Of a stretch of DNA of 64,000 nt, positions 40,862 to 49,789 are shown piece by piece. The DNA is from CAIWHR01 sp963779805. Lineage in GTDB: Bacteria > Pseudomonadota > Gammaproteobacteria > Burkholderiales > Casimicrobiaceae. Position 1 is the stretch's first letter, and every line of letters begins with the position of its first letter. Position numbers and translations under genes: made by a program. The DNA lies in the NCBI GenBank assembly GCA_963779805.1, contig CAVZZN010000012.1, positions 248,001-312,000 on the forward strand. Reading direction: 5' to 3'. Below the pieces are notes generated by a model. It had not been told where the DNA came from and ran no database searches. It was given only the letters and a program-made list of their open reading frames with translations.

Positions 40862-41689
40862 CTACTTGTTGATGAGCCCCGTCGTCGGCGAGCTCGGGCT
40901 CGCCTGGTACAGCTTGCGGGGCATGCGTCCCGCGAGGAACGCCTCGCGCCCGGCTTCGATGGCAAGCCGCATCGCGCGCGCCATGCGCACCGGATCCTGC
41001 GCGAGCGCCACGGCGGTGTTCATGAGCACGCCCGAGCAGCCCAGCTCCATTGCGATGGCGGCGTCGGAGGCCGTGCCCACGCCCGCATCGACCAGCACGG
41101 GCACCTTCGCCTCCCCGATGATGAGCCGCAGGTTCCACGGATTGAGGATGCCCATGCCCGAACCGATCAGCGATGCGAGCGGCATCACCGCGCAGCAGCC
41201 GATCGCTTCGAGCTCGCGCGCGATGATCGGATCGTCCGACGTGTAGACCATCACGTCGAAGTCGTCGCGCACCAGCTCCTCCGCGGCCTTGATCGTCTCG
41301 CGCACGTTGGGGAAGAGCGTGGTCGGATCGCCGAGCACCTCGAGCTTGACCAGGCGATGGCCGTCGAGGAGCTCGCGTGCGAGGCGCAGCGTGCGCACCG
41401 CGTCTTCGGCCGTGTAGCAGCCGGCCGTGTTCGGCAGGTAGGTGAATTCGGACGGCGGCAGCGCGTCCAGCAGCGACGGCGCATTCGCGTCCTGGCCGAT
41501 GTTCGTGCGCCGGATGGCGACCGTGACGATCTGCGCGCCGGAAGCGACGACGGCGGCGCGCGTCTCGCCGAAGTCCTTGTACTTGCCGGTGCCGATGAGC
41601 AGCCGGGAGCTGAAGCTTCGGCCGGCGATGACGAGCGGATCGGCCGGTGCGGTCGCGAGCGGGGTGTGCGGGGCGTTCATGGCCGTCAT
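40862..41689 (-). CDS. thiG: Thiazole synthase
   Basis: A 275-aa TIM-barrel enzyme that forms the thiazole phosphate of thiamine from deoxyxylulose phosphate, dehydroglycine and ThiS-thiocarboxylate. Motifs: SRLLIGTGKYKDF, VTVAIRRTNIGQ, LPNTAGCYTAEDAVRTLRLARE, LVKLEVLGDP (Schiff-base lysine), MPLASLIGSGMGILNP, VDAGVGTASDAA. ATG at 41680 is an alternative start. It follows thiS by 66 bp. thiE, thiC and others are not in the window. Confidence 0.96.
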   Translation of the reverse strand: MTAMNAPHTPLATAPADPLVIAGRSFSSRLLIGTGKYKDFGETRAAVVASGAQIVTVAIRRTNIGQDANAPSLLDALPPSEFTYLPNTAGCYTAEDAVRTLRLARELLDGHRLVKLEVLGDPTTLFPNVRETIKAAEELVRDDFDVMVYTSDDPIIARELEAIGCCAVMPLASLIGSGMGILNPWNLRLIIGEAKVPVLVDAGVGTASDAAIAMELGCSGVLMNTAVALAQDPVRMARAMRLAIEAGREAFLAGRMPRKLYQASPSSPTTGLINK

Positions 41690-41755
41690 TTTACGCCCGC
41701 CGCCGGACGGGGCCAGCCGCGCGGCGCGAGGACGATGTGCGCGCTGGCGGCCGCG

Positions 41756-41983
41756 TCAGCCGCCGCCGACCGCGACCACGATCTCCACCCGGTCGCCGGG
41801 CGCGAGCGGCGTCTCGCCGTGGCGGCTGCGCGGCACGATCGCGCCGTTGCGCTCGACCGCCACGCGCTTGCCGGCAAGACCGAGCGCCGTCACGAGATCG
41901 GCGATGGAGGACGTGCCCGCCGGCAATGGGCGCGGCTCGCCGTTGAGGACGATGGTGGGAACGGCGGTGGCGGCGGAGCTCAT
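41756..41983 (-). CDS. thiS: Sulfur carrier protein ThiS
   Basis: A 75-aa ubiquitin-fold protein ending in VGGG, which supplies the C-terminal Gly-Gly that is thiocarboxylated for thiazole synthesis. IVLNGEPRPLPAG and RVAVERNGAIVPRS are typical. First gene of the thiS-thiG pair. Confidence 0.93.
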   Translation of the reverse strand: MSSAATAVPTIVLNGEPRPLPAGTSSIADLVTALGLAGKRVAVERNGAIVPRSRHGETPLAPGDRVEIVVAVGGG

Positions 41984-42096
41984 GACGGGGGAACGGGCCA
42001 GGCCGCGCGGCGCGCGGCGCAACCCGCATGATGCCACCGGAGGCGCGCCGGTCGAACGCCGGGCTTGCAGGGCCGACGGCCGCGCGCGCGATTGCC

Positions 42097-42294
42097 TCAG
42101 GTGCGGTACGCGCGCATCGCCTTGCGCAGGATCCGCAGCTGGCGGGCGAAGCGCGAGCACGCGGTGCACACGGCGAGGTGGATGCGCAGGCGCACGGCCT
42201 CGCCGCGGGTGAGGCGGCGATCCTCCCGCTGCGACAGCAGGCGGGTGGCCTCCTTGCAGGACACGATGTGCGTGAGGCGGGCGAGGAACGTCAT
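42097..42294 (-). CDS. Zinc-finger anti-sigma factor (zf-HC2)
   Basis: A 65-aa protein: MTFLARLTHIVSCKEATRLL...HLAVCTACSRFARQL. One cysteine near residue 13, then the HxxxCxxC of the ZAS anti-sigma domain. There is no membrane segment, so it would be a soluble, metal- or redox-sensing anti-sigma factor. Its start overlaps the stop of the sigma gene (ATGA), which fixes the pairing. Confidence 0.85.
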   Translation of the reverse strand: MTFLARLTHIVSCKEATRLLSQREDRRLTRGEAVRLRIHLAVCTACSRFARQLRILRKAMRAYRT

Positions 42295-42878
42295 GCGGAT
42301 CCCGGACGGGCGCCGGCGAACCAGTTCTGGTCGAGGCAAAGGCGCAGGGCCATGCGCGCGCGGTACAGCATCACCCAGAGGTTGTTCGCGGTGATGCCGA
42401 GTTCCTTACAGATTTCGCCGGTCTCGAGCTCCATGACCTCGCGCATCACGAAGACGCGCGCGGTGGCGGCCGGCAGCCGATCCAGGCACAGATCGAGCAC
42501 GTCCATGAACTGCTGCCGGGAGAGCGCCTGCTCGGGATCCGCCCAGCGTGCGGGAGCGGCGTCCCAGGTGCCGTCCTCGCGGAAGAGCGCGTCGAAGTCC
42601 TCGAGGTCGAGCTCGCGCTCGTCGGGATCGAGCCGCGCAACGGGGATCGCGTCGCGCTGCCGGCGGCGGATCGCGTCGACGATCTTGTGCTTGAGGATCC
42701 CGGTGAGCCACGTGCGCAGGCTCGAGCGCCCCGAGAAGCCCGTGCCCGAGAGCGCCGCGAGCAGCGTTTCCTGCACCGCGTCCTCCGCTGCATCGGCGTC
42801 GCGCAGCTGCAGCTGCGCGACGCGCAGGAGGTAGCGCCGATGCTGCTCCAGCTGCCGCGCGAAATCCGGGTCGGGCAT
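42291..42878 (-). CDS. ECF-type RNA polymerase sigma factor
   Basis: A 195-aa sigma factor. Region 2 is recognisable by DAAEDAVQETLLAAL and SLRTWLTGILKHKIVDAIRR, region 4 by LPAATARVFVMREVMELETGEICKELGITANNLWVMLYRARMALR. Start ATG 42878 is chosen over 42908 from the usual length. The gene pair with the zinc-finger anti-sigma factor suggests control by release of the anti-sigma under stress. Its target promoters are not known. Confidence 0.9.
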   Translation of the reverse strand: MPDPDFARQLEQHRRYLLRVAQLQLRDADAAEDAVQETLLAALSGTGFSGRSSLRTWLTGILKHKIVDAIRRRQRDAIPVARLDPDERELDLEDFDALFREDGTWDAAPARWADPEQALSRQQFMDVLDLCLDRLPAATARVFVMREVMELETGEICKELGITANNLWVMLYRARMALRLCLDQNWFAGARPGSA

Positions 42879-42913
42879 GACGGGCCCGATGGATGGGAAC
42901 CCGCGCATGATAC

Positions 42914-42946
42914 GACCCGGGCCAACCCACGGTCAATCCGGGGTCA
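42914..42946. repeat. Degenerate GACCC-N-GGGTC tandem units over a stop codon
   Basis: Three 11-bp units: GACCCGGGCCA, ACCCACGGTCA, ATCCGGGGTCA. The last TCA (42944-42946) is the minus-strand TGA stop of the CoA-transferase gene. Divergence from the consensus makes this the weakest of the arrays. Confidence 0.55.
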
Positions 42947-44972
42947 CCGCGGCGGGCCGAAGTCGCACAGGTGCAGGTGCGCTTCCTGCGCCGACTCGTA
43001 GATGTGCGGCGCCACTCCGCGCAGCGCGAGCGCGTCGCCCAGCTTCGCGCGCAGGAAGCCCGAGGTCGTGTAGCGCGTGACGCCCCAGTAGTAGCGCTCG
43101 ACGAGGCGCTTCACCATGTCGGACCACGCGTCGACGAGCTCCGGCACGATCGAGAAGTTGTCGTAGTTCACGATCGCGTACACCTTGCGCCCGATCGGCT
43201 CGAGCCGCTTCTCCATCTCCTCGTGCACGTCTCTCGATGTCCTTCTGCGAGCGGATCGCAAGGCGCTCGAAGTTGATGAACAGCACGTTCTGGTCGGCCG
43301 CGTAGGTGAGGCGGCGCGCGAGCGGAATCGACAGCATGCGCTCGCGCAGGCCCATCGGCTCGTCGCGGAAGATCGCGGGATCCATCAGCGCGGGTGCCTT
43401 CGGCATGAGCGGCCGGAAGTCCATCCGCGCGAGGATGTCGCGCTCGAGATCGACGCCGGGTGCGATCTCCACGAGCTCCAGGCCTTGCGCCACGAGGCGG
43501 AACACGCAGCGCTCGGTGACGTAGAGCACCGGGTGTCCGCGCCGCGCCGCTTGCGCGCCGGAGAACGTGCGGTGCTCCACCTCGTGCACGAACTTGCGCG
43601 CATTGCCTTCCTGCAGGATCTCGAGTCTGCCGTCCGCCACGCGCACGGTGAGCCGGCCCGCGGTGAACGTGCCCGTGAACACCACCGCCTTCGCGCTCTG
43701 GCTGATGTTGATGAAGCCGCCCGCGCCTGCGAGACGCGGGCCGAACTTCGACACGTTGAGGTTGCCTTCGCGATCGGCCTGCGCGAGGCCGAGGAACGCG
43801 ATGTCGAGGCCGCCGCCATCGTAGAAGTCGAACTGGTAGGGCTGGTCGACGATCGCCTGCGTGTTGGTCGCCGCGCCGAAATTGAGGCCGCCCGCGGGAA
43901 TGCCGCCCACCACGCCCGGCTCCGTCGTGAGCGTGAGCAGATCGATGATGCGCTCCTCCGCGGCCACGCTCGCGACACCTTCCGGCATGCCGATGCCGAG
44001 GTTCACCACGCTGTTGGGCTTGAGCTCGAGCGCGGCGCGGCGGGCGATGATCTTGCGCTCCGACATCTGCATCGGCGGCACGCTCGACGCCGGCACGCGG
44101 ATCTCGCCCGAGAACGCCGGGCTGTACGCTTGCGCGAAGGTCTGCATGTGGTAATCCGCGCGCTCGGCGACCACCACGCAATCGACCAGGATGCCGGGGA
44201 TCTTCACGTGCCGCGGATTGAGGGTGCCGGAATCCGCGATGCGCTCGACCTGCACGATCACGGTGCCGCCGGAATTGCGCGCGGCCATCGCGATCGCGAG
44301 CGCCTCGAGCGTGAGCGCCTCGCGCTCCATCGTGATGTTGCCCTGCGGATCGGCGGTGGTCCCGCGGATGATGCCGACGTTGATCGGGAACGCGTGATAG
44401 AAGAGGTACTCCTCGTCGAAGAGCGGCATGAGGGTGACGAGATCCCTCGTCGTGCACGCGTTCATCTTGCCGCCGCCGTGCCGCGGGTCGACGAACGTGC
44501 CGAGCCCGATGCGCGACAGGTGACCGGGCTTTCCCGCCGCGATGTCGCGGAACAGATGCGTGATCACGCCCTGCGGGAGGTTGTACGCCTCGACGAGATT
44601 GCCGACCGCGAGCGCCTGCAGCTTCGGCACGAGGCCCCAGTGCCCTCCGATCACGCGCGCGACGAGGCCCTCGTGTCCGAGGTGATTGAGCCCGCGCTCC
44701 TTGCCGTCGCCCTGCCCCGCGGCGTACACCAGCGTGAGGTTGCGCGGGCTGCCGATGCCGTCGGTGCCGTCGCGGCGCGACTCGAGATAGCGCTCCTCGA
44801 GCGCGACGGCGACGTTCTCCGCGAAGCCGATGCCGACGAAGCCTCCCGTCGCGATCGTGTCGCCGTCGCGAATGAGCGCAACCGCCTCGCGCGCGCTCAC
44901 GATCTTGCCGTTCTCGAAGGTGCGCAACGCATCGAGCAGCTGCGCGACGGGCGTGTCGGTCGTCGTTGTCAT
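42944..44972 (-). CDS. Acyl-CoA:acetate/3-ketoacid CoA-transferase (fused alpha-beta), one frameshift
   Basis: A single-chain family I CoA-transferase of about 675 residues, resembling propionate CoA-transferase/YdiF. The alpha part has SAREAVALIRDGDTIATGGFVGIGFAENV; the beta part has NLGIGMPEGVASVAAEERIIDLLTLTTEPGVVGGIPAGG, with the catalytic Glu in TEPGVVGG. Near 43233 one extra A moves the frame; the remaining 95 residues (DVHEEMEKRLEPIGRKVYAIVNYDNF) continue normally. It would swap CoA between short-chain acids in fermentation or polyhydroxyalkanoate metabolism. The 364-bp gap upstream holds only one weak palindrome (45092-45109). Confidence 0.9.
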
Positions 44973-45336
44973 GAAGGCTCCGGGCGGGACGCGCGCTCGT
45001 GGTGCTGCGATCCCGTTCGAAGCTACCCGATTGCGCCGGGCACGGGTTGATTTCGAGCAAGGTGCCGCTGCGCCGAACCGCATCGCGATGCCGTAGTCCG
45101 GGTCCTACAACACTTCGTGGGGCGAGACGACATATCCGGACCGCGGGCGCGCGCAATCTTCGCACTGGCAGGAGGGAGCACCGCGGGTGGGGGTGTTCTC
45201 GAAGTGGCGATCAGTGGGGTCTGGTTGCCGTCCGGTTGCTTCCTTCTGCCCTCTATCCGCACCACGTCGCTCGTTTCGTAATGGTGCGACGTGACCGTCC
45301 GACATAGCCGCGCTGGCGGCGCAATGGGAGTGCACG

Positions 45337-45921
45337 ATGAAGAACGAACATCAGCCGCGCGACGTCGCGCAGCCGATCAGGATCATGGGCTTTGTCGATG
45401 GAGACGTGATCCCGCCGGCATGTTACGACCGGCCGTACCGGCTCGAGCCGGACAGGCAGGACGGCAAGGCCTACGAGGTGCTGCGCGACGTGATGCATCG
45501 CACGCGCAAGGTCGGCCTCGCGTCCGTCGTGATCGAGAAGAAGCAGACGCTCGCCGCGGTGATTCCGATCGGCCGCACGCTGGTGCTCAACGTGCTGCGC
45601 TTCGCGCGCCTGATGCCGCGCGCCCGGTCGGTCGAGAGCGCGCGCCGCCTCGTGGCCGTTGCGTCGCCCGTCGCGTCCGCGCAGCCCGAGGAGCGCGCCG
45701 CGCGCCAGCGCCGTGCAGCCGACGTGCCGCGCGCCGCCATGCGCAGCGCCTCGCGCAAGCAGGGCGAGGTGATCGACCTCGCCGTGCGCCGCACGACGAG
45801 TCGCGCCGCGCAATTGCGGCCCGGCAAGGCGGCCCGTCCGCGCACCGGGACGGCGACGTTGCACGAGCTGCGCCGCAGCGGCACTACCCGTGGCACGCCC
45901 AACGCGCGCCAGCTCGCCTGA
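45337..45921 (+). CDS. Half-length Ku-like protein (C-terminal half of the Ku core plus basic tail)
   Basis: A 194-aa protein. Residues 14-93 align by eye with the second half of bacterial Ku core domains (family pattern: I-V-x-F-V...I-D-P-I-Y-F-E-K-x-Y-Y-L-E-P-D): here IRIMGFVDGDVIPPACYDRPYRLEPD then AYEVLRDVMHRTRKVGLASV and LAAVIPIGRTLVLNVLRFA. The first ~120 residues of normal Ku are absent and are not found in any frame upstream. Residues 95-194 are a disordered, Arg/Ala-rich basic tail as in DNA-end-binding Ku tails. GGGAG lies 7 bp before the ATG. It may bind DNA or act as a small partner; no ligase D is in the window. Confidence 0.65.
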   Translation: MKNEHQPRDVAQPIRIMGFVDGDVIPPACYDRPYRLEPDRQDGKAYEVLRDVMHRTRKVGLASVVIEKKQTLAAVIPIGRTLVLNVLRFARLMPRARSVESARRLVAVASPVASAQPEERAARQRRAADVPRAAMRSASRKQGEVIDLAVRRTTSRAAQLRPGKAARPRTGTATLHELRRSGTTRGTPNARQLA

Positions 45922-46006
45922 TCCCATCCGCCCACCGCGGGGGGCGCCGCCGACGGCACGTGACCGACCGGCCGCCCCCCTCTTCCGCGTCTTGAAAGGA
46001 ACCACC

Positions 46007-46549
46007 ATGCCATCGCGCCAGACCACCCAGCCGGCGGACGCCCTCGAACTCTTGCGGGCCGACCACGGGAAGGTGCTCGAGCTGTTCGAGCAGTTCAAGG
46101 ACATCAAGGACGAGGCGGACGACGAGGAGAAGGACGCGCTCGTCGCGCGCATCTGCGGCGAGCTCATCGTTCATGCCGCCATCGAGGAGGAGATCTTCTA
46201 TCCGGAAACCCGCGCGGCGATCGGCGAGGACGATCTGTACGACGAGGCGACGGTCGAGCATTCCTCCGCCAAGGACCTCATCGCGCAGCTCGGCGAGATG
46301 GAGCCCGGCGACGAGCTGTACGACGCGAAGGTCGCGGTGCTCGGCGAGTACGTGCGCCACCACATCGACGAGGAGCAGAACGAGATGTTCCCCAGGCTCC
46401 GCGACGCCGACGTCGATCTCGTCGATCTCGGCGAGCGCCTGGCGCAGCGCAAGGCCGAGCTGATGGACGAGATCGGGCTCGCCGACCTGGACGAGCTCAT
46501 GCCGCAGGATGCGGGAAGCGACATGCGAGGCGAGGCCCGCACGCGCTGA
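46007..46549 (+). CDS. Hemerythrin HHE-domain protein
   Basis: A 180-aa cytoplasmic protein with a hemerythrin-like four-helix bundle. Candidate di-iron ligands are in LLRADHGKVLELFEQF, IHAAIEEEIFYP-like LIVHAAIEEEIFYPETR, EHSSAKDLIAQL and YVRHHIDEEQNEMFPRL. Such proteins sense or store O2, NO or iron. GAAAGGA precedes the ATG. It lies between the Ku-like gene and the stress-regulatory block, and its G/C-flanked upstream region carries no sigma-54 element. Confidence 0.9.
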   Translation: MPSRQTTQPADALELLRADHGKVLELFEQFKDIKDEADDEEKDALVARICGELIVHAAIEEEIFYPETRAAIGEDDLYDEATVEHSSAKDLIAQLGEMEPGDELYDAKVAVLGEYVRHHIDEEQNEMFPRLRDADVDLVDLGERLAQRKAELMDEIGLADLDELMPQDAGSDMRGEARTR

Positions 46550-46608
46550 TCGCGCCCGCCACCGGCGAAGGCTACCGCTCCCGGTGCGCGGCACCGGCGC
46601 CCCGAAAG

Positions 46609-46824
46609 TCAGAGCGATCGCCACATGCGGCGCAGCGCGGCACGCTTCACGCGCCACTGCCACGGCATGAACGCCTGCACGTAAGCAGCCGACAGGAGAA
46701 AGCCGAGCGTGCTCGCGGCCGCGATGAACTTCGCGAGCAGCGGGAACGGAGGCGGGGCATTCGTCGCCCACAGCGCCAGGCCGGCGACGAGAGACAGCAG
46801 GAAGAACCGCGGCAGCGCACTCAT
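46609..46824 (-). CDS. Small membrane protein (71 aa)
   Basis: Two predicted membrane helices (FFLLSLVAGLALWATNA and LAKFIAAASTLGFLLSAAYVQAF) and a basic C-terminus (WQWRVKRAALRRMWRSL). Not recognised. It ends the minus-strand transcript that begins with the histidine kinase, 98 bp downstream of it. Confidence 0.6.
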   Translation of the reverse strand: MSALPRFFLLSLVAGLALWATNAPPPFPLLAKFIAAASTLGFLLSAAYVQAFMPWQWRVKRAALRRMWRSL

Positions 46825-46922
46825 GGGCGCATCATCACGCCGGCTCGCTTGCGCACGGGATCGGCCGAAGCGCCGATCGCGTGTGGGACGGAAGAGGACG
46901 CGCGCGCCGCGTGCCGGCGCGG

Positions 46923-48333
46923 TCACTCGGGCGTCGCGGGCTCCGCTTGCGCCTCCTCCACCGGCAGCACGATCTCGATCGTCGTGCCTTCTCCTGGATG
47001 GCCGCGCACGCTCACCTCGCCGCCCAGCGCGCGCACCCGCTCGCGAATCGAGATGAGGCCGTGCGACGTGGGGTGGTGCTGCTTGTCCGGATCGATGCCG
47101 ACGCCGTCGTCGACCACCCGCAGCCGCCAGTGCTGCGGCTCGCGCTCGAGGTCCACGTGCACCGACTTCGCCTGCGCGTACTTGGCGATGTTGGTGAGCG
47201 CCTCCTGCACGATGCGGTAGAAGGCCACCGACTGCTCCGGCGTCGGTTGCTCGTCGCCATCGGGGCAACTCGCGTGGCACGGACAGCCGGTGCGCTTGGC
47301 GAACTCGTCGCATTGCCAGCGCAGCGCGGCGCAGATGCCGAGGTTGTCGAGGAGCGTGGGCCGCAGGTCCTCGATGATCCTGCGCTTCACCGCGATGGCG
47401 TCGTCGAGCGCGGCGTTGATGCGCGCGAGCCGGGGCCCGATCACCGGGTCCTTGCGCAGGCGATCGGAGATGAGCTGAAGGTCGATCTTCGCGGCAGTGA
47501 GCGTGCCGCCGAGCTCGTCGTGCAGCTCGCGCGCGACGCGCTTCTTCTCGTCCTCGCGCACGCTCTCCTGGAACCGCGAGAGCTCGGTGAGCTGCGCCGT
47601 GCGCTCGCGCACCTGCGCCTCGAGCGTGGCGCCGCGCTCCTGCAGCGCCTCGCGCTCGCGCCGGTGCCGGCGCACGTCGCCGGCGAGGAAGACCGCGCCG
47701 AGCGTGACCAGCAGCAGGTTGAGCGACGCTTCGGCGAAGAAGCCGAGCCGGATCGCACGCTGATGGCGCGCGAGGCCGCCGATGCGCTCGCTCCTCACGC
47801 GCGACTCCTCCTGCACCATGCCGTCGAGGGCCGCGCGCAGCGTGTCCATCACGATCTTGCCGTTGTGCGTCATCACCGCCGCGAGCGCCGCGTCGAAGCC
47901 ATCGGCGCGCCGGCGCGCGATGGTGCGCTCGATGTCGTCGAGCCTCTCGCCCACGAGCCTGCGTACCGTCGCGAACTGGCTGCCCTGCACCGGGTTGTCG
48001 CCGACGAGGCTCTGCAGGTTCTCGAGATCGGCCGGGATGCGCTGCTGCGCGGAATGATAGGGCGCGAGGTAGTCGTCGTCCCCGGTGATGAGATAGCCGC
48101 GCTGCGCGCGTCTCGGCGTCGAGCAGGTCCATGCGCAGGCGGTCGATCGCGTTGGTGACCTTCTGCGTCTGCACGACGCCGCCCGACGAGAGCTGCAGCT
48201 GATCGTAGCTCGTCTCCGCGACGGACAGTGCGGCGAGGTTGAACACGGCGGCGAGGCCGAGCACGACGAAGCCCAGGCGCGAAGGGATGCGCGAGCCGCT
48301 GATCGTCGTCGTTTCGCCGGGGATCCGGGTCAT
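46923..48333 (-). CDS. CHASE3-domain sensor histidine kinase (NarX/DegS class), one frameshift
   Basis: A membrane kinase of about 470 residues. N-terminal helix GFVVLGLAAVFNLAALSVA is followed by a periplasmic CHASE3-type domain (QRGYLITGDDDYL) and a second helix (ASLNLLLVTLGAVFLAGDV). The HisKA_3 box is VARELHDELGGTLTAAKIDL with the phospho-accepting His, and the ATPase domain has NIAKYAQA, VVDDGVGIDP and GLISIRERVRALGGEVSV. One extra base near 48110 disrupts the CHASE3 region. This kinase class pairs with NarL/LuxR regulators, and one is encoded at 49790. A 19-bp palindrome lies 17 bp before its start. Confidence 0.9.
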
Positions 48334-48350
48334 CGCCTGCTGCTCATCGC

Positions 48351-48369
48351 TGTAGGACACTGTCCTACA
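48351..48369. promoter_or_regulatory. Perfect 19-bp palindrome TGTAGGACACTGTCCTACA
   Basis: Nine-bp arms around a central C, in the 159-bp gap between the divergent kinase and sigma-54 activator genes. Such long, exact dyads are typical regulator-binding sites. The half-sites recur at 56082-56100 and, weaker, at 56538-56556. Confidence 0.75.
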
Positions 48370-48492
48370 AGGGCGACGGAAATTTTTTACATGCTTTCTG
48401 GGGCACATCCTACTTCATTGCCGATCGCGTACCGCCATCATCGCTGCACATGCCGCCCCGCGCGGCGCCTTGAACAACTAATGGGAGCGGAC

Positions 48493-49617
48493 ATGGAAGT
48501 CCTTCGCTGCACCGACGATGCATTTGCGCACGAGTCCTTCACCGCCGAAGGCGCGATGCCGGACGGCGTCGTGATCGCCACCTTCCCGCGGCCCGCATCG
48601 CGCGGCGTGCGCAACGTGGTCCGCAACAAGCCCGATGTTAGCGCAGGCAGCGAGCTGTCCGGCATGGTCGGCGACTCCGCGGTGATGCACACCGTGTTCA
48701 ACCAGATCCGGCTCGTCGCTCGCGCCGACGTCACCGTGATGGTGATCGGCGAGTCGGGCACCGGCAAGGAGCTCGCGGCCAATGCGATCCACGATCTTTC
48801 GGCGCGTCGTCGCGCGCCCTTCATCGCCGTGAATTGCGGCGCGATTCCCGCCAATCTCGCCGAGGCGGAGCTCTTCGGCTACGAGAAGGGCTCGTTCACC
48901 GGCGCGCAACGCCAGCACATCGGTCACTTCGAGCGCGCGAACGGCGGCACGCTGTTCCTCGACGAAGTGACGGAGATGCCGCCCGAGCTGCAGGTGAAGC
49001 TGCTGCGCGTGCTGGAGACCGGGCGCTTCGTGCGCGTCGGCGGCTCCGAGGAGATCGAGATCGACGTGCGCCTCGTCACCGCCACCAATCGCGACCCGTA
49101 CCAGGCCGTGCGCGACGGGCGCCTGCGCGAGGACCTGCTCTATCGCCTCGCCGTGTTTCCGCTCAACCTGCCGGCGCTGCGCGAGCGCGGCGACGACGTG
49201 CTGCGCCTCGCCGAGTTCTTCCTGCAGCGCCTGAACGAGAAGTACGGCGCGGCGAAGCGCTTCAGCGCGGGCGCCTTGGCGCAGATGCGCGCGCACCACT
49301 GGCCGGGGAACGTGCGCGAGCTGCGCAATTGCGTGGAGCGCAGCTTCATCCTGAGCGACGAGGACGTGAGCCTCGAGATCACGCGCCCGGGGCCGGCCGC
49401 CGGTCCGCGCGTCGGCTCCGACGGATGCGTGCGGGTCCCGCTGGGGTCGACCGTTGCCGAGGCCGAGCGCGAGATGATCCTCGCCACGATCGATCACTGC
49501 GGCGGCAACAAGCGCAAGGCCGCGGACGTGCTCGGGATCAGCGTCAAGACCGTCTACAACAAGCTTGCGGAATACGGCATGAACGAAGGGTCGCTGCGCC
49601 TCGCGGCCGCCAATTGA
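48493..49617 (+). CDS. Sigma-54-dependent transcriptional activator lacking a receiver domain
   Basis: A 374-aa bacterial enhancer-binding protein. After about 55 residues without a recognisable sensor domain comes the AAA+ core: Walker A GESGTGKE, the sigma-54-contacting loop GSFTGA (a variant of GAFTGA), Walker B GGTLFLDEV, and HHWPGNVRELRNCVERS. The C-terminus is a Fis-type helix-turn-helix (NKRKAADVLGISVKTVYNKL). The lack of a receiver is like PspF, so its activity must be set by another protein or by expression. Start ATG 48493 has GGGAG 5 bp upstream; ATG 48481 lacks a site. It lies between the kinase and the response regulator. Confidence 0.93.
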   Translation: MEVLRCTDDAFAHESFTAEGAMPDGVVIATFPRPASRGVRNVVRNKPDVSAGSELSGMVGDSAVMHTVFNQIRLVARADVTVMVIGESGTGKELAANAIHDLSARRRAPFIAVNCGAIPANLAEAELFGYEKGSFTGAQRQHIGHFERANGGTLFLDEVTEMPPELQVKLLRVLETGRFVRVGGSEEIEIDVRLVTATNRDPYQAVRDGRLREDLLYRLAVFPLNLPALRERGDDVLRLAEFFLQRLNEKYGAAKRFSAGALAQMRAHHWPGNVRELRNCVERSFILSDEDVSLEITRPGPAAGPRVGSDGCVRVPLGSTVAEAEREMILATIDHCGGNKRKAADVLGISVKTVYNKLAEYGMNEGSLRLAAAN

Positions 49618-49710
49618 CCGTTTCTGACCATTTCGAGGCTCGTTTGGGCAACCTCGTTCCCGGTCGACGCCGGGTCCGGGGTTGCTTGCCGTTCCGGCGC
49701 CGCCTTTAAC

Positions 49711-49727
49711 GTGGCACGTTGCCGGCG
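49711..49727 (+). promoter_or_regulatory. Possible sigma-54 promoter before the response regulator
   Basis: GTGGCACGTTGCCGGCG has a perfect -24 TGGCACG and GG-N10-GC spacing, but the -12 element is CGGC rather than TTGC. It ends 62 bp before the GTG at 49790. TACAAT at 49739 could instead be a sigma-70 -10 box. Confidence 0.45.
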
Positions 49728-49789
49728 TCACGGGCGGGCTACAATCAGCGCCGAGCGCTCCCCCTATGTAGCGCTCGAAAGGCCCACAC

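Noticed and set aside
45092..45109. CGTAGTCCGGGTCCTACA as another copy of the TGTAGG-N7-CCTACA dyad
   Set aside because: One arm has two mismatches and the spacer is 6, not 7; no sigma-54 promoter follows. Probably coincidence.
45939..45980. GGGGGGCG...CGCCCCCC as a terminator after the Ku-like gene
   Set aside because: The arms are 26 bp apart, G/C homopolymers, and no T-tract follows; not convincing.
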